Source of the DNA: Jiulongibacter sp.
Lineage (GTDB): Bacteria > Bacteroidota > Bacteroidia > Cytophagales > Spirosomataceae
Direction: 5' to 3'
DNA length: 46,182 nucleotides
Assembly: GCA_024645245.1 (NCBI GenBank)
Contig: JAHEBN010000009.1
Location: forward strand, 1 to 46,182
In this document: in pieces, positions 25,708 through 34,617 of the stretch
How positions within the stretch are numbered: position 1 is the stretch's first letter
How the letters are laid out: each line of letters begins with the position of its first letter
Position numbers and translations under genes: made by a program
The notes under the pieces: model-generated
The model's database searches: none
Told to the model about the DNA's origin: nothing
Seen by the model: only the letters and a program-made list of their open reading frames with translations

Positions 25708-28700
25708 ATGAGTTCCGAAGAAAACGAAATAAGTAAGTACGATGAATTTGACATTGATCATGTAGGTTACGAACTCATACGAGATCTGGTAGATAATACT
25801 TCCGAAATTATCATGATATTATCACCGGGTAGAAGGTTCTTATTTGTAAACTCAGCATTTAAAGAAGTACTGGGTTATTCATCAGAACAGCTCAAAAACA
25901 TGCGACTCGATGACATTTTACATGAGCAATTCAAAGACGATGTACTCGATAAACTTAACGAAATTGAGTCAGGTATTTCAATTCAGGATTTCCAGATGAC
26001 CGTTAGAAATAGCGAACGAAAACGGGTTTACCTGGCCGGAGACATAAATTGTAAATTTGAAAAAGGCAAACCTGTTAATTTCCGCTGTATTTTCAGAGAT
26101 ATTACGCAACGCCGAAGAGCCGAAAAAGCCCAGAATCTGTATTATTCAATTGCCCAAACCAATCTGAGTACTAAAAGTCTGGAAGAGTTTCTTCATCAGG
26201 TTCATAACGAGTTACAGAAGAATATTTTTGCAAATAATTTCTTTGTGGCAGTTTATGAGCCAGAAGAAGGCAGCATTTACTTCCCCTATCATGTTGATGA
26301 ATATTACGAAACCGAGCAAAGTTATTTACGCCGGAAACTGGGTAATGGTTTGATAGAATATGCCATGGTTCAAAACCGTCCTATTTTATTATATAAAGAA
26401 GATTTTCAAGAACTTATAGACCGGGAAAAAATCCATATGTATGGTAAAATGTTTCCGGAAGTACAGGTTATAGTACCTTTGAAAGTAAACAATAAGACTA
26501 CCGGTGTAATCGGAATAAAATCATATTCAGATGCCACAAAATTTGGTAGTCGTGACCTGGAACTACTTGAATTTGTTTCGGGTCAAGTGGCTTTAGCTTT
26601 AGTCAGAAAGAAAGCAGAAGCCGATTTGTTATTGCAAACTGCTCGCCTTAATGCAGTTTTTGACAGTAGCTCGCACCTGATCTGGACAGTTAACCGTAAA
26701 AGGCACCTCAGTTCTTTTAATTTGAATTATTCCAGACTCATAAGCGAACAATTAAAAATTCCGCCTCAAATCAATGTTAGTACAGAAAAACTGGGATGGC
26801 GACTAATTGATCCCGAAGACAGGCCCCTTCTCAGAGAAAAATACAATCAGGCTTTTGCCGGGAATCCTCAGTATTTTGAAATGCATTGGGGAGAGCCGGA
26901 TGGTGGTAGCGACTGGTACGAATTTTATTTAAATCCCATCTTATCTTCAGATAATGGAGAAATTGAAGAAGTTTCAGGTATTGCACGTAATATTACTGAA
27001 AAGAAAAATGCCTTATTATCCATTCAAAAAAGCGAAGAGAAATTTCGAAATATTATCGAATCATTCTTAGATATCTATTACCGCACCGATCTGGCTGGTA
27101 ATATTACTATGATTTCGCCTTCCGTTTTAAAACATACCGGGTATTCTGTAATGGAAGTAATGGGCAATAAAGTGGATCAGTTTTTTGAAAACGCCAAAGA
27201 CAGCTCTCAAAACATTAAATCGCTTCTCAAAAATGGCAGCCTAACCAATTTTGAAGTTAACGTGCGTAGAAAGGATGGAGTTACACGTCAATTTAACCTC
27301 AACATCCGGATGATCAAAGATGCGAAAGGCATCCCGACGGAAGTGGAGGGTATTGCAAGAGACATTTCAGAGTTGGTTCAGAGTGCCCGCGACCTGCAAT
27401 TGGCCAAAGATGAAGCAGAAAAGTCACTTAAGGTCAAAGAACAATTTCTGGCAAATATGAGTCATGAAATACGTACTCCGATGAATGGAATTATTGGGAT
27501 GATAGACGTACTCAATGAAACCAGACTAGGAAAAGAACAGAAAGATTATGTAGAAACAATTAAAAAATCTTCGGAAACACTGCTTACTATTTTGAACGAT
27601 ATACTCGATTTGTCAAAAATTGAAGCCGGAAAAATGGAGCTACACCCCCACCCCATAAGTATTGGGGATGTGCTTGATAACCTTATTGCACTTTTTAAAC
27701 AAAGAGCTTTCGAAAAAGGAAACGAAATTAATTATCAGATTGATAATAAGGTTTCACCGTATATTATTGCCGACAGAACCAGATTACTGCAGATTCTTTC
27801 AAACCTTACTTCCAACGCCCTCAAATTTACAGAAGACGGAAACGTAACAATTAAAGTAAGTTTAGTCGAAAGTATAGAAGATCACATCAGAATAAAATTT
27901 GAAGTAATTGATACCGGTATTGGTATTTCCGATGAGGATCAGAAAAAATTATTTACTTCTTTCCAACAATTGGATAACAGCACCTCAAAATCTTTTGGTG
28001 GTACCGGGTTGGGCTTGGCAATTTCGAAAGAATTATGCCGCAGTATGAATGGAGAAATGGGGGTAATTTCTAAACCTGGCAATGGTAGTAACTTTTGGTT
28101 TACCATTTCTGTGGAGCATACCCAGATTAAACCAGTAAAATCGGAATTTGAACCGGGTGAAACGAGCACAGCCCATTATTTCAAAGGAATAAAACCTTAT
28201 ATTTTGCTTGTCGATGATAATAAAATTAACCGAAAAGTGGCATCAGAAATACTTCATAGATCCGGATGCAAAGTAGTTCAAGCAGAATCAGGTGCCGAAG
28301 CTATTGATATTTACCGCAAAGATCAGAAGTTTGGTTTAATCCTGATGGATATTCAAATGCCGGAAATGGATGGACTCGAAACCACTCAGAAACTACGTAA
28401 AGAGTTTGGTGAAAAACTCCCCAAAATTGTGGCAATGACGGCTTATTCCATGCAAAATGACAGAGAGAAATTTCTGGAAAATGGAATGGATGATTATGTA
28501 GCCAAACCTATTCGTGCTCATATATTAATTAAAAAAGTAGGAGAGTTGATCAATTATGTACCTCAAGAAATAATTGTTAAAGAGCCAGTAGATGATAATA
28601 ATATTTATGGTATTGGAAGTGAAATTCCGGCATTTGATAAGGCAGTAATAGACAGCTTAACAGAAATGGTAGGAAAAGAAACCTTATATACTGTATTTGA

Positions 28701-28956
28701 AGATTTCGAAATCGAAGCAAAAGAGCAACTGGATTCAACCCTTAATGCTTTTAAAAACAGTGACGTAAAAACAATACAAAAAGAACTACATACATTAAAA
28801 GGTAATTCTGGTACTATTGGCCTTATGCGTATCCATGAAATTGTTAAGGATATTGAAGTACCAGCCAAAACCGGAAATCTCGAAAATTTTGAGGCTAAAT
28901 TTGCCTTATTGCAAAATGAGTTTGACACCTTTAAAAAAGAATATAAAAAGCTTTGA
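25708..28956 (+). CDS. Hybrid histidine kinase (PAS-GAF-PAS-PAS-HisKA-HATPase-REC-Hpt)
   Basis: A 1082-residue soluble hybrid kinase. Order: PAS (about 20-135), GAF (150-300), PAS (308-432), PAS (440-560), HisKA with H586 in SHEIRTP, HATPase (N-box near 699-707, DTGIGI at 735-740, GGTGLGLA at 764-771), receiver (830-950; DD at 836-837, phospho-acceptor D881, K933) and a C-terminal Hpt domain with H1028 in LHTLKGNSGT. The full His-Asp-His relay ends in Hpt, so a separate receiver protein should take the phosphate; none is adjacent. No membrane segments are seen, so signals are intracellular. It is probably transcribed separately from the peptidase downstream. Confidence 0.93.
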   Translation: MSSEENEISKYDEFDIDHVGYELIRDLVDNTSEIIMILSPGRRFLFVNSAFKEVLGYSSEQLKNMRLDDILHEQFKDDVLDKLNEIESGISIQDFQMTVRNSERKRVYLAGDINCKFEKGKPVNFRCIFRDITQRRRAEKAQNLYYSIAQTNLSTKSLEEFLHQVHNELQKNIFANNFFVAVYEPEEGSIYFPYHVDEYYETEQSYLRRKLGNGLIEYAMVQNRPILLYKEDFQELIDREKIHMYGKMFPEVQVIVPLKVNNKTTGVIGIKSYSDATKFGSRDLELLEFVSGQVALALVRKKAEADLLLQTARLNAVFDSSSHLIWTVNRKRHLSSFNLNYSRLISEQLKIPPQINVSTEKLGWRLIDPEDRPLLREKYNQAFAGNPQYFEMHWGEPDGGSDWYEFYLNPILSSDNGEIEEVSGIARNITEKKNALLSIQKSEEKFRNIIESFLDIYYRTDLAGNITMISPSVLKHTGYSVMEVMGNKVDQFFENAKDSSQNIKSLLKNGSLTNFEVNVRRKDGVTRQFNLNIRMIKDAKGIPTEVEGIARDISELVQSARDLQLAKDEAEKSLKVKEQFLANMSHEIRTPMNGIIGMIDVLNETRLGKEQKDYVETIKKSSETLLTILNDILDLSKIEAGKMELHPHPISIGDVLDNLIALFKQRAFEKGNEINYQIDNKVSPYIIADRTRLLQILSNLTSNALKFTEDGNVTIKVSLVESIEDHIRIKFEVIDTGIGISDEDQKKLFTSFQQLDNSTSKSFGGTGLGLAISKELCRSMNGEMGVISKPGNGSNFWFTISVEHTQIKPVKSEFEPGETSTAHYFKGIKPYILLVDDNKINRKVASEILHRSGCKVVQAESGAEAIDIYRKDQKFGLILMDIQMPEMDGLETTQKLRKEFGEKLPKIVAMTAYSMQNDREKFLENGMDDYVAKPIRAHILIKKVGELINYVPQEIIVKEPVDDNNIYGIGSEIPAFDKAVIDSLTEMVGKETLYTVFEDFEIEAKEQLDSTLNAFKNSDVKTIQKELHTLKGNSGTIGLMRIHEIVKDIEVPAKTGNLENFEAKFALLQNEFDTFKKEYKKL

Positions 28957-28986
28957 AATAAGCTATTACAATTCTTTATAAATTTG
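28953..28986 (+). promoter_or_regulatory. Candidate promoter for the M43 peptidase
   Basis: TTG (28953-28955) inside the last codons of the hybrid kinase, 23 bases, then TAAATTTG (28979-28986), 36 bases before the ATG at 29023. Confidence 0.45.
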
Positions 28987-29022
28987 AGGTTCAATTTACG
29001 ATGTCAGGAGAATCTATAACTA

Positions 29023-31500
29023 ATGAGGAAAATTCGCATTTTCATGATTTTTCTTTGTACCCTATTAATCGGAGAATTAAATGCTCAGATTACTTGTGGT
29101 ACTCCATCACCTCACGAATTGGATTCGAAATTATACCTTTCTAATAATTTAGCACAACTCCGGCAAACGGAAAGCCAGAAATACAGAATTCGGATAAACC
29201 CGATAATTGTACATCCGGAAAATGAACCTTCCGTATACTTTGAATCAGATGTTAATATGATTCTTAATCATGCAAATGAATATTTAAGTGAGATCAATGT
29301 CGAATTATTTATTATTCCTTCTGGCACTAAAAATGTTTTTAATGAAAAATTTGTCAATCTTAAACTGGAAGATGAGGCTGATCTAAGGCAAACCTATGAT
29401 GTGAATAATGCTTTAAATATTTATTTCCTGAAAAGCATTTCATTGCCAGATCAAACTTTCCTGAATGGTTACACCAATTTCCCGGCAAAAAGTCAAAACT
29501 CTAATCGCATTTTAATTAGCTATCTGGATAAAAATACCGAAGATTTTAAAACACTGAAAAACAAAATCTTCCTACATGAATTGGGCCATTATTTTGGCTT
29601 ACTTCATACTTTTCAGGACAGTAATAATCCGGATATCTCAAAAAGAGAATTGGTAACCCGGGTGGCTTCTTCAAATTGTGCTACTACGGGAGATCTCTTA
29701 TGTGATACACCTGCAGACCCATTCGAACGAGAACCACTGCTCTCATCATACTATTGCAACGATCCACTTCCGGCCACGCTACTTGATGCCCAGGGAAATA
29801 CTTTTCAGCCGCCGCTAAACAATATTATGTCATACCATATCCGATGTGGTGATGTATTTACCAATCAACAATACATAAGAATGAAAGCGGGCTTGGGTTT
29901 ACGAATTTCATCAGAAAATGAATATGATATTTTGGAGCAAAAGGTTGAAAATATAAGTTTTCTAAACTTCTCAAAAAACGCTTATTGCAAATCTGATTCC
30001 GTAAAAGTTGGATTTATTTCAAACTTATCAACATCATCGTATTATTTGGAAATATCTGATAATTATGGAAAAAATTTTCAAAGACTACCTTTCAATCTTG
30101 AAGAAAAAAATGTTTCCTTTCAAATTCCTGAGAACTTAGCCGAAGGAAATAATTATCTAATAAGACTTAGTAGTGAAAATCCTTCGGTTATTGGTATATC
30201 ATCCTCCCCATTCGCTGTAACCCAAATTGGTGAAATTAAAATTTCCTCTTTTAAAACAGAAATTAACGCTGGCGATGAAGTAAATCTAAGAATCGACATT
30301 TCAGGAAATGGCCCATGGTATTTTCAGCTTTCAGACGGTTCTTTTTTCAAAAACATTGTTGACAATACCCTCTTTATAAGTCGAAAACCTACTACTAATC
30401 AAGTATATTCAATTAAAAATGCGATTGGATATTGTGGCTTATTAAAAAACTCGGATTCTTTAAATGTTAAAGTTTATACACCGCAAATCACCATAGATAA
30501 TTCATTTAATAATATAATCTGTGAGAATTCCCTGGTAAGTCTGAAAGTTAATGGACTAAACAATGTAATTGAAAATAGTCATTCTGTAATTATAGAAGGA
30601 AACGGTCAAAGTTTTATCATCCGCCCTCAATTCTCAGCGGTAACAATGAATTTCTATTTACCCAATGAAATAAAAACGGATAAAGTATATAATTTAAGCA
30701 TAAGGGGAAATAATCCGGGAGCCTTCAGTTCTGAAAGAGAAATAATTGTTAGGAAACGTCCTGGCCAACCTTTAATAGCCTCCCCTTTGAAATTATGTTA
30801 TAATGACCCGGCCGAAAAATTAAGAGCCGAAGGACAAAATCTGAAATGGTATTTAAACGAAAATGACCTAAAAAGCTTGAGCGAAATTATTCCAAATTCA
30901 AAATCACCCGGTAAAGTCGAATATTTTGTATCACAATCCAATGAGTTTGGTTGTGAAAGCGATAAAAGTAAGATTGAAGTTTTAGTATCTCAACCTGTTA
31001 GTGCTATAATTGATGGGAACAATACAATAATAACTGGTGATTCTACGAGAATTCGAATTTCATTAACTGGCGATGGACCCTGGAAAATAAAACTAAACGA
31101 TGGCACTATCTTAAGCAGCAATATTCCCATTTTTGACTATTATGTAAAACCTTTAAATTCTACTGTTTACGAGGTGGAGCAAGTTAAAAGTAATTGTGGA
31201 ACAGGCATAGGATCTGGGTCTGCAGAAATTAAAGTTCTGAATCCATTAGCGGTAGAAATTGAAAATTCGATTAAATTATTTCCAAACCCTACAGAAGAAT
31301 ATTTAGATCTTATTGGCCTGGAGAATTATATTGGTGGAGAATATTCCATTTATAATTCACTTGGCATACATTTTTTGAAGGATTCTATTTTAAAGAAAAA
31401 TATCCCGATTAAAATAGATAAACTACCCGCCGGAAGATATTACATAAAATTATTAAATGGACCTTCACTTAATTACAGTATCAAATTTGAGAAAAAATAA
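29023..31500 (+). CDS. Secreted M43 (pappalysin-like) metallopeptidase with T9SS sorting domain
   Basis: An 825-residue exported protein: signal peptide ending LNAQ (residues 1-22), a metzincin catalytic domain with HELGHYFGLLH at 185-195 (Zn ligands H185, H189, H195, catalytic E186) and Met-turn NIMSYH at 267-272, and cysteines typical of pappalysins. It is followed by several Ig-like or PKD-like beta domains (about 310-740), and a C-terminal type A T9SS sorting domain from about 750 (LFPNPTEEYLDL ... LPAGRYYIKL ... SIKFEKK). It should cross the outer membrane through the type IX system and stay surface-attached or be released. The substrate is unknown. A strong terminator follows the stop. 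Confidence 0.92.
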   Translation: MRKIRIFMIFLCTLLIGELNAQITCGTPSPHELDSKLYLSNNLAQLRQTESQKYRIRINPIIVHPENEPSVYFESDVNMILNHANEYLSEINVELFIIPSGTKNVFNEKFVNLKLEDEADLRQTYDVNNALNIYFLKSISLPDQTFLNGYTNFPAKSQNSNRILISYLDKNTEDFKTLKNKIFLHELGHYFGLLHTFQDSNNPDISKRELVTRVASSNCATTGDLLCDTPADPFEREPLLSSYYCNDPLPATLLDAQGNTFQPPLNNIMSYHIRCGDVFTNQQYIRMKAGLGLRISSENEYDILEQKVENISFLNFSKNAYCKSDSVKVGFISNLSTSSYYLEISDNYGKNFQRLPFNLEEKNVSFQIPENLAEGNNYLIRLSSENPSVIGISSSPFAVTQIGEIKISSFKTEINAGDEVNLRIDISGNGPWYFQLSDGSFFKNIVDNTLFISRKPTTNQVYSIKNAIGYCGLLKNSDSLNVKVYTPQITIDNSFNNIICENSLVSLKVNGLNNVIENSHSVIIEGNGQSFIIRPQFSAVTMNFYLPNEIKTDKVYNLSIRGNNPGAFSSEREIIVRKRPGQPLIASPLKLCYNDPAEKLRAEGQNLKWYLNENDLKSLSEIIPNSKSPGKVEYFVSQSNEFGCESDKSKIEVLVSQPVSAIIDGNNTIITGDSTRIRISLTGDGPWKIKLNDGTILSSNIPIFDYYVKPLNSTVYEVEQVKSNCGTGIGSGSAEIKVLNPLAVEIENSIKLFPNPTEEYLDLIGLENYIGGEYSIYNSLGIHFLKDSILKKNIPIKIDKLPAGRYYIKLLNGPSLNYSIKFEKK

Positions 31501-31527
31501 AAGGGCAACATTTTTGTCACCCTTTTT
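31499..31527. terminator. Bidirectional intrinsic terminator
   Basis: AAAAGGG (31499-31505) pairs with CCCTTTT (31520-31526), and inner ACA with TGT, across a TTTT loop, with a two-base internal mismatch. A and T runs on both sides suit termination of both the peptidase gene and the convergent BON-LysM gene. Confidence 0.8.
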
Positions 31528-31540
31528 AAATTAATTTGAA

Positions 31541-31990
31541 TTAATCCAAATTTGGAATTCTTAAAACCTGGCCTGGATAAATCTTATCCGGATCCGAAAG
31601 CATAGGCTTGTTAGCTTCAAAAATAACCATGTATTTGTTTGCATCACCGTAATATGTTTTTGCAATTTTAGAAAGCCAGTCACCAGAAACTACGGTATGA
31701 TAACGAGCTTCTTCTTTTGGTTCTGCTACCTGTAATTGGTTATCAACAGATGAAACACCTTCCACATTACCTACTGCCAAAGCAATTTTTTCTGCGTCTA
31801 CCTGTTCAGCCACTTCACCAGTTAGTGTTACCACATCATCAGAAACTTTAATGCTAAGTTGCTTAAATGGCAAGCCTAATTTTTGAACATGTGCAAGCAA
31901 AGCAGAGGCCTTAACTTCAGGTTCTTCTTTCGTTGCAGTTCCGGGAAATATTTTTTCGCCTACTCCCTTTAAAAATGACATTAATCCCAT
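31541..31990 (-). CDS. BON-LysM domain protein (Kbp/YgaU-like)
   Basis: A 149-residue protein with a BON domain (about 27-90; LSIKVSDDVVTLTGEVAEQ) and a C-terminal LysM domain (97-147; YHTVVSGDWLSKIAKTYYG ... IYPGQVLRIP). This is the architecture of E. coli Kbp/YgaU, a K+-binding, stress-induced protein. No signal peptide is visible, as in Kbp. The role here is inferred by architecture only. Its promoter is covered by a perfect palindrome (32038-32064). Confidence 0.9.
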   Translation of the reverse strand: MGLMSFLKGVGEKIFPGTATKEEPEVKASALLAHVQKLGLPFKQLSIKVSDDVVTLTGEVAEQVDAEKIALAVGNVEGVSSVDNQLQVAEPKEEARYHTVVSGDWLSKIAKTYYGDANKYMVIFEANKPMLSDPDKIYPGQVLRIPNLD

Positions 31991-32027
31991 AGTAAAAATA
32001 ATTTTGAGGTTTAGTAAAAATTACATG

Positions 32028-32060
32028 CAAATTTATCATTTTTGAGGCATTATACCTCAA
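32028..32060 (-). promoter_or_regulatory. Promoter for the BON-LysM gene
   Basis: On the minus strand: TTG (32058-32060), 22 bases, TAAATTTG (32028-32035), 37 bases before the ATG at 31990. The TTG lies in one arm of the palindrome at 32038-32064. Confidence 0.55.
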
Positions 32061-32064
32061 AAAT
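32038..32064. promoter_or_regulatory. Perfect 10-bp inverted repeat, candidate operator
   Basis: ATTTTTGAGG (32038-32047), 7 bases, CCTCAAAAAT (32055-32064): exact complements. It occupies the interval between the -33 and -7 elements of the BON-LysM promoter and lies 70 bases before the divergent NTF2-like gene. A further half-site, ATTTTGAGG, is at 32001-32009 near the LysM start. No T run follows, so an operator is more likely than a terminator. Confidence 0.55.
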
Positions 32065-32134
32065 CTATAAATTAGACGCATAAAATATTAAGAGGTCACA
32101 AAACGTTTATTGATGCAACATTATTAAAATAAAA

Positions 32135-32671
32135 ATGAACAAATTAATTTTTCTATTTACTCTTCTTTTTTCCTTAACAGGGAATTTCCTATTTGCTCAA
32201 ACAGATGAAGAAATGATAAAAGCAACATTGATTAACTATCTTGATGGAGGAACAAACGGCGATCCTGATCAGTTTAAAAGTGCTTTTGTAGCTGATGCTG
32301 TTCAAAGATCAATAGGTAGCAAAGGTACCGTAATTGGCATGACAGTAGAAAGCCTGGCTTCGAAAATAAAGCCCGGTCAAAAAATGGATCGTGAAACTAA
32401 TATAATTTCATGGAGTTATGCAGGTATTTCTGCCACAGCAATTACAGAGACAAAATACCCCACTTCTAAAATAATCGATATGCTTAATTTGCTAAAAATT
32501 GGCAATGAATGGAAAATAGTTACCCGTGTGTATTCCAGAATCGAATCAGACGAAGAAGTTACCTCCTCGTCTCCGGTTTCATCTGTTGCTAAATCTTCAA
32601 AACCCGGCAGCTCAGCCGCAAAAGTTGCACCGGCACCTAAAAAGAAACCGGTTGCTGACGATGGTTGGTAA
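32135..32671 (+). CDS. Exported NTF2-like (lumazine-binding-type) protein
   Basis: A 178-residue protein with signal peptide ending LFAQ (1-22), a SnoaL/NTF2-like domain (about 24-135: EEMIKATLINYLDGGTNGD ... WSYAGISATAITETKY ... GNEWKIVTRVY), and a Ser/Pro/Lys-rich low-complexity tail (140-178). Family members of the Lumazine_bd_2 type are common exported proteins of unknown function in this phylum. Its stop is 2 bases from the convergent rfbA stop. Confidence 0.75.
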   Translation: MNKLIFLFTLLFSLTGNFLFAQTDEEMIKATLINYLDGGTNGDPDQFKSAFVADAVQRSIGSKGTVIGMTVESLASKIKPGQKMDRETNIISWSYAGISATAITETKYPTSKIIDMLNLLKIGNEWKIVTRVYSRIESDEEVTSSSPVSSVAKSSKPGSSAAKVAPAPKKKPVADDGW

Positions 32672-32673
32672 TT

Positions 32674-33534
32674 CTAATTTAAAATATTTAGCAAATATTC
32701 GCCATATCCTGATTTCACCAAGGGTGTGGCGACTTTTTTTAGCTGATCTTTATCAATAAATCCCATTCTGTACGCCACTTCTTCAATGCAACCGATTTTC
32801 AAGCCTTGTCTTTCTTCTATAACCTGTACGAATTGTCCGGCTTGCATTAATGAGGCAAATGTTCCTGTATCCAACCAGGCCGTTCCTCTGTTCATTACGC
32901 CCACTTTGAGCTTTCCACTTTCCAGATAAACTCGATTTACATCTGTTATTTCCAGTTCACCCCTAGGCGATGGTTTTATATTTTTAGCAATATTCACCAC
33001 TTCATTGTCGTAAAAATAAAGACCGGGAACAGCGAAATTACTTTTAGGCCTTTCCGGTTTTTCTTCTATCGAAATAGCCTTTTTATCAGCGTCAAATTCC
33101 ACAACACCATATCGCTCGGGATCATTTACAGAATAGGCAAATACCATCCCCCCATCGGGATTAGCACAAGATTGTAATAATTTGCTTAAGCCACTTCCAT
33201 AAAAAATATTATCCCCCAATATTAGAGCTACGGAATCCTTTCCAATAAATTCTTCACCAATAATGAAAGCCTGTGCCAAACCATCCGGACTTGGTTGTTC
33301 TGCATAGGATATCTGGCAACCAATTTGCGAACCATCTCCCAATAATTTCATAAAATGTGGTAAATCATGTGGTGTAGAAATGATCAATATCTCATGAATA
33401 CCAGAAAGCATCAAAATGGATAAAGGGTAATAAATCATTGGTTTATCATAAACAGGCATTAACTGCTTGCTCACAGCGAGAGTAAGTGGATGTAATCGGG
33501 TACCGGATCCACCGGCTAATATTATTCCTTTCAT
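32674..33534 (-). CDS. rfbA: Glucose-1-phosphate thymidylyltransferase
   Basis: RfbA/RmlA makes dTDP-glucose from dTTP and glucose 1-phosphate. The 286-residue length is that of the short form. The nucleotide-binding motif [11 protein letters not shown] is at 8-18, LGDNIFYG and [18 protein letters not shown] further on; the C-terminal part is typical of RmlA. Third in the run galE-rfbB-rfbA (30-base gap to rfbB). RmlC and RmlD are not in the window, so the final sugar is not defined here. Confidence 0.96.
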   Translation of the reverse strand: MKGIILAGGSGTRLHPLTLAVSKQLMPVYDKPMIYYPLSILMLSGIHEILIISTPHDLPHFMKLLGDGSQIGCQISYAEQPSPDGLAQAFIIGEEFIGKDSVALILGDNIFYGSGLSKLLQSCANPDGGMVFAYSVNDPERYGVVEFDADKKAISIEEKPERPKSNFAVPGLYFYDNEVVNIAKNIKPSPRGELEITDVNRVYLESGKLKVGVMNRGTAWLDTGTFASLMQAGQFVQVIEERQGLKIGCIEEVAYRMGFIDKDQLKKVATPLVKSGYGEYLLNILN

Positions 33535-33564
33535 TTTTTACTTTTTTGATTTCAATTGTAAAGA

Positions 33565-34617
33565 TCAACCATACATTTCTTCGTAATACTTCTGGTATTC
33601 ACCAGATGTAATGTTTGCTATCCAATCCCAGTTACTCAGATACCATTCAACTGTTGCCTCCAGACCTTGTTCAAAGGTCACGGATGGCTCCCAACCTAAT
33701 TTTTTCATCAATTTAGAAGCATCTATTGCATAACGTAAGTCGTGACCGGCACGGTCTTTAACAAAGGTTATTAAGCCAGCTGATGTACCGGCAGCCCTTC
33801 CCAGTTTTTCATCCATTATTTTGCATAAGAGGTAAACCAAATCAATATTTTTCCACTCATTATTGCCACCTATATTGTAAGTTTCTCCATTTTCAGCACC
33901 GTGATAAATATCATCAATTGCCCTTGCGTGATCTATTACATAAAGCCAGTCTCTCACATTTTCCCCTTTTCCATAAACTGGTAATGGCAAATTATTCTTG
34001 ATGTTATTGATCATCAAGGGAATAAGTTTTTCAGGAAAATGGTTAGGGCCATAATTATTGGAACAATTAGAAATCACTGTTGGCATACCATAAGTATCGT
34101 GATAAGCCCTTACAAAATGATCTGAACTGGCTTTTGATGCAGAATACGGGGAGTGGGGATCGTATTTAGTGGTTTCTGTAAAAAATTCTTTCGGATCGAA
34201 GAGTTCGCCATAAACCTCATCTGTGGAAACATGATAAAAACGTTTACCTTCATAATTGCCATTCCATGCTTTTTTTGCCACATTTAAAAGGTTTACAGTA
34301 CCAATTACGTTGGTCATCACAAATGCCATTGGATCGCTAATAGATCGATCAACATGTGACTCTGCAGCCAAATGAATCACTCCAACGAAATCGTATTTTT
34401 TAAATAAGGTTTCTAAAAATCCTGCATCGGTAATATCCCCTTTCTCAAAAATGTAATTCTTTGCCTGATTTATATCCTTTAGGTTTTCGAGATTACCTGC
34501 GTAAGTGAGTGCATCCAGATTAACAATCTGATAATCCTTGTATTTATTAACAAATAAACGCACTACATGACTCCCAATAAAACCCGCACCTCCGGTAATT
34601 AATATCTTTTTATTCAT
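33565..34617 (-). CDS. rfbB: dTDP-glucose 4,6-dehydratase
   Basis: RfbB/RmlB converts dTDP-glucose to dTDP-4-keto-6-deoxyglucose. The 350-residue protein has GGAGFIG at 9-15, catalytic T132-D133-E134 (STDEVYG) and Y158-x3-K162 (YSASK), as expected of an SDR dehydratase. I start it at 34617, where the ATG overlaps the galE stop as ATGA (34614-34617); the longer frame adds 11 non-family residues. It is coupled to galE and followed by rfbA. Confidence 0.96.
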   Translation of the reverse strand: MNKKILITGGAGFIGSHVVRLFVNKYKDYQIVNLDALTYAGNLENLKDINQAKNYIFEKGDITDAGFLETLFKKYDFVGVIHLAAESHVDRSISDPMAFVMTNVIGTVNLLNVAKKAWNGNYEGKRFYHVSTDEVYGELFDPKEFFTETTKYDPHSPYSASKASSDHFVRAYHDTYGMPTVISNCSNNYGPNHFPEKLIPLMINNIKNNLPLPVYGKGENVRDWLYVIDHARAIDDIYHGAENGETYNIGGNNEWKNIDLVYLLCKIMDEKLGRAAGTSAGLITFVKDRAGHDLRYAIDASKLMKKLGWEPSVTFEQGLEATVEWYLSNWDWIANITSGEYQKYYEEMYG

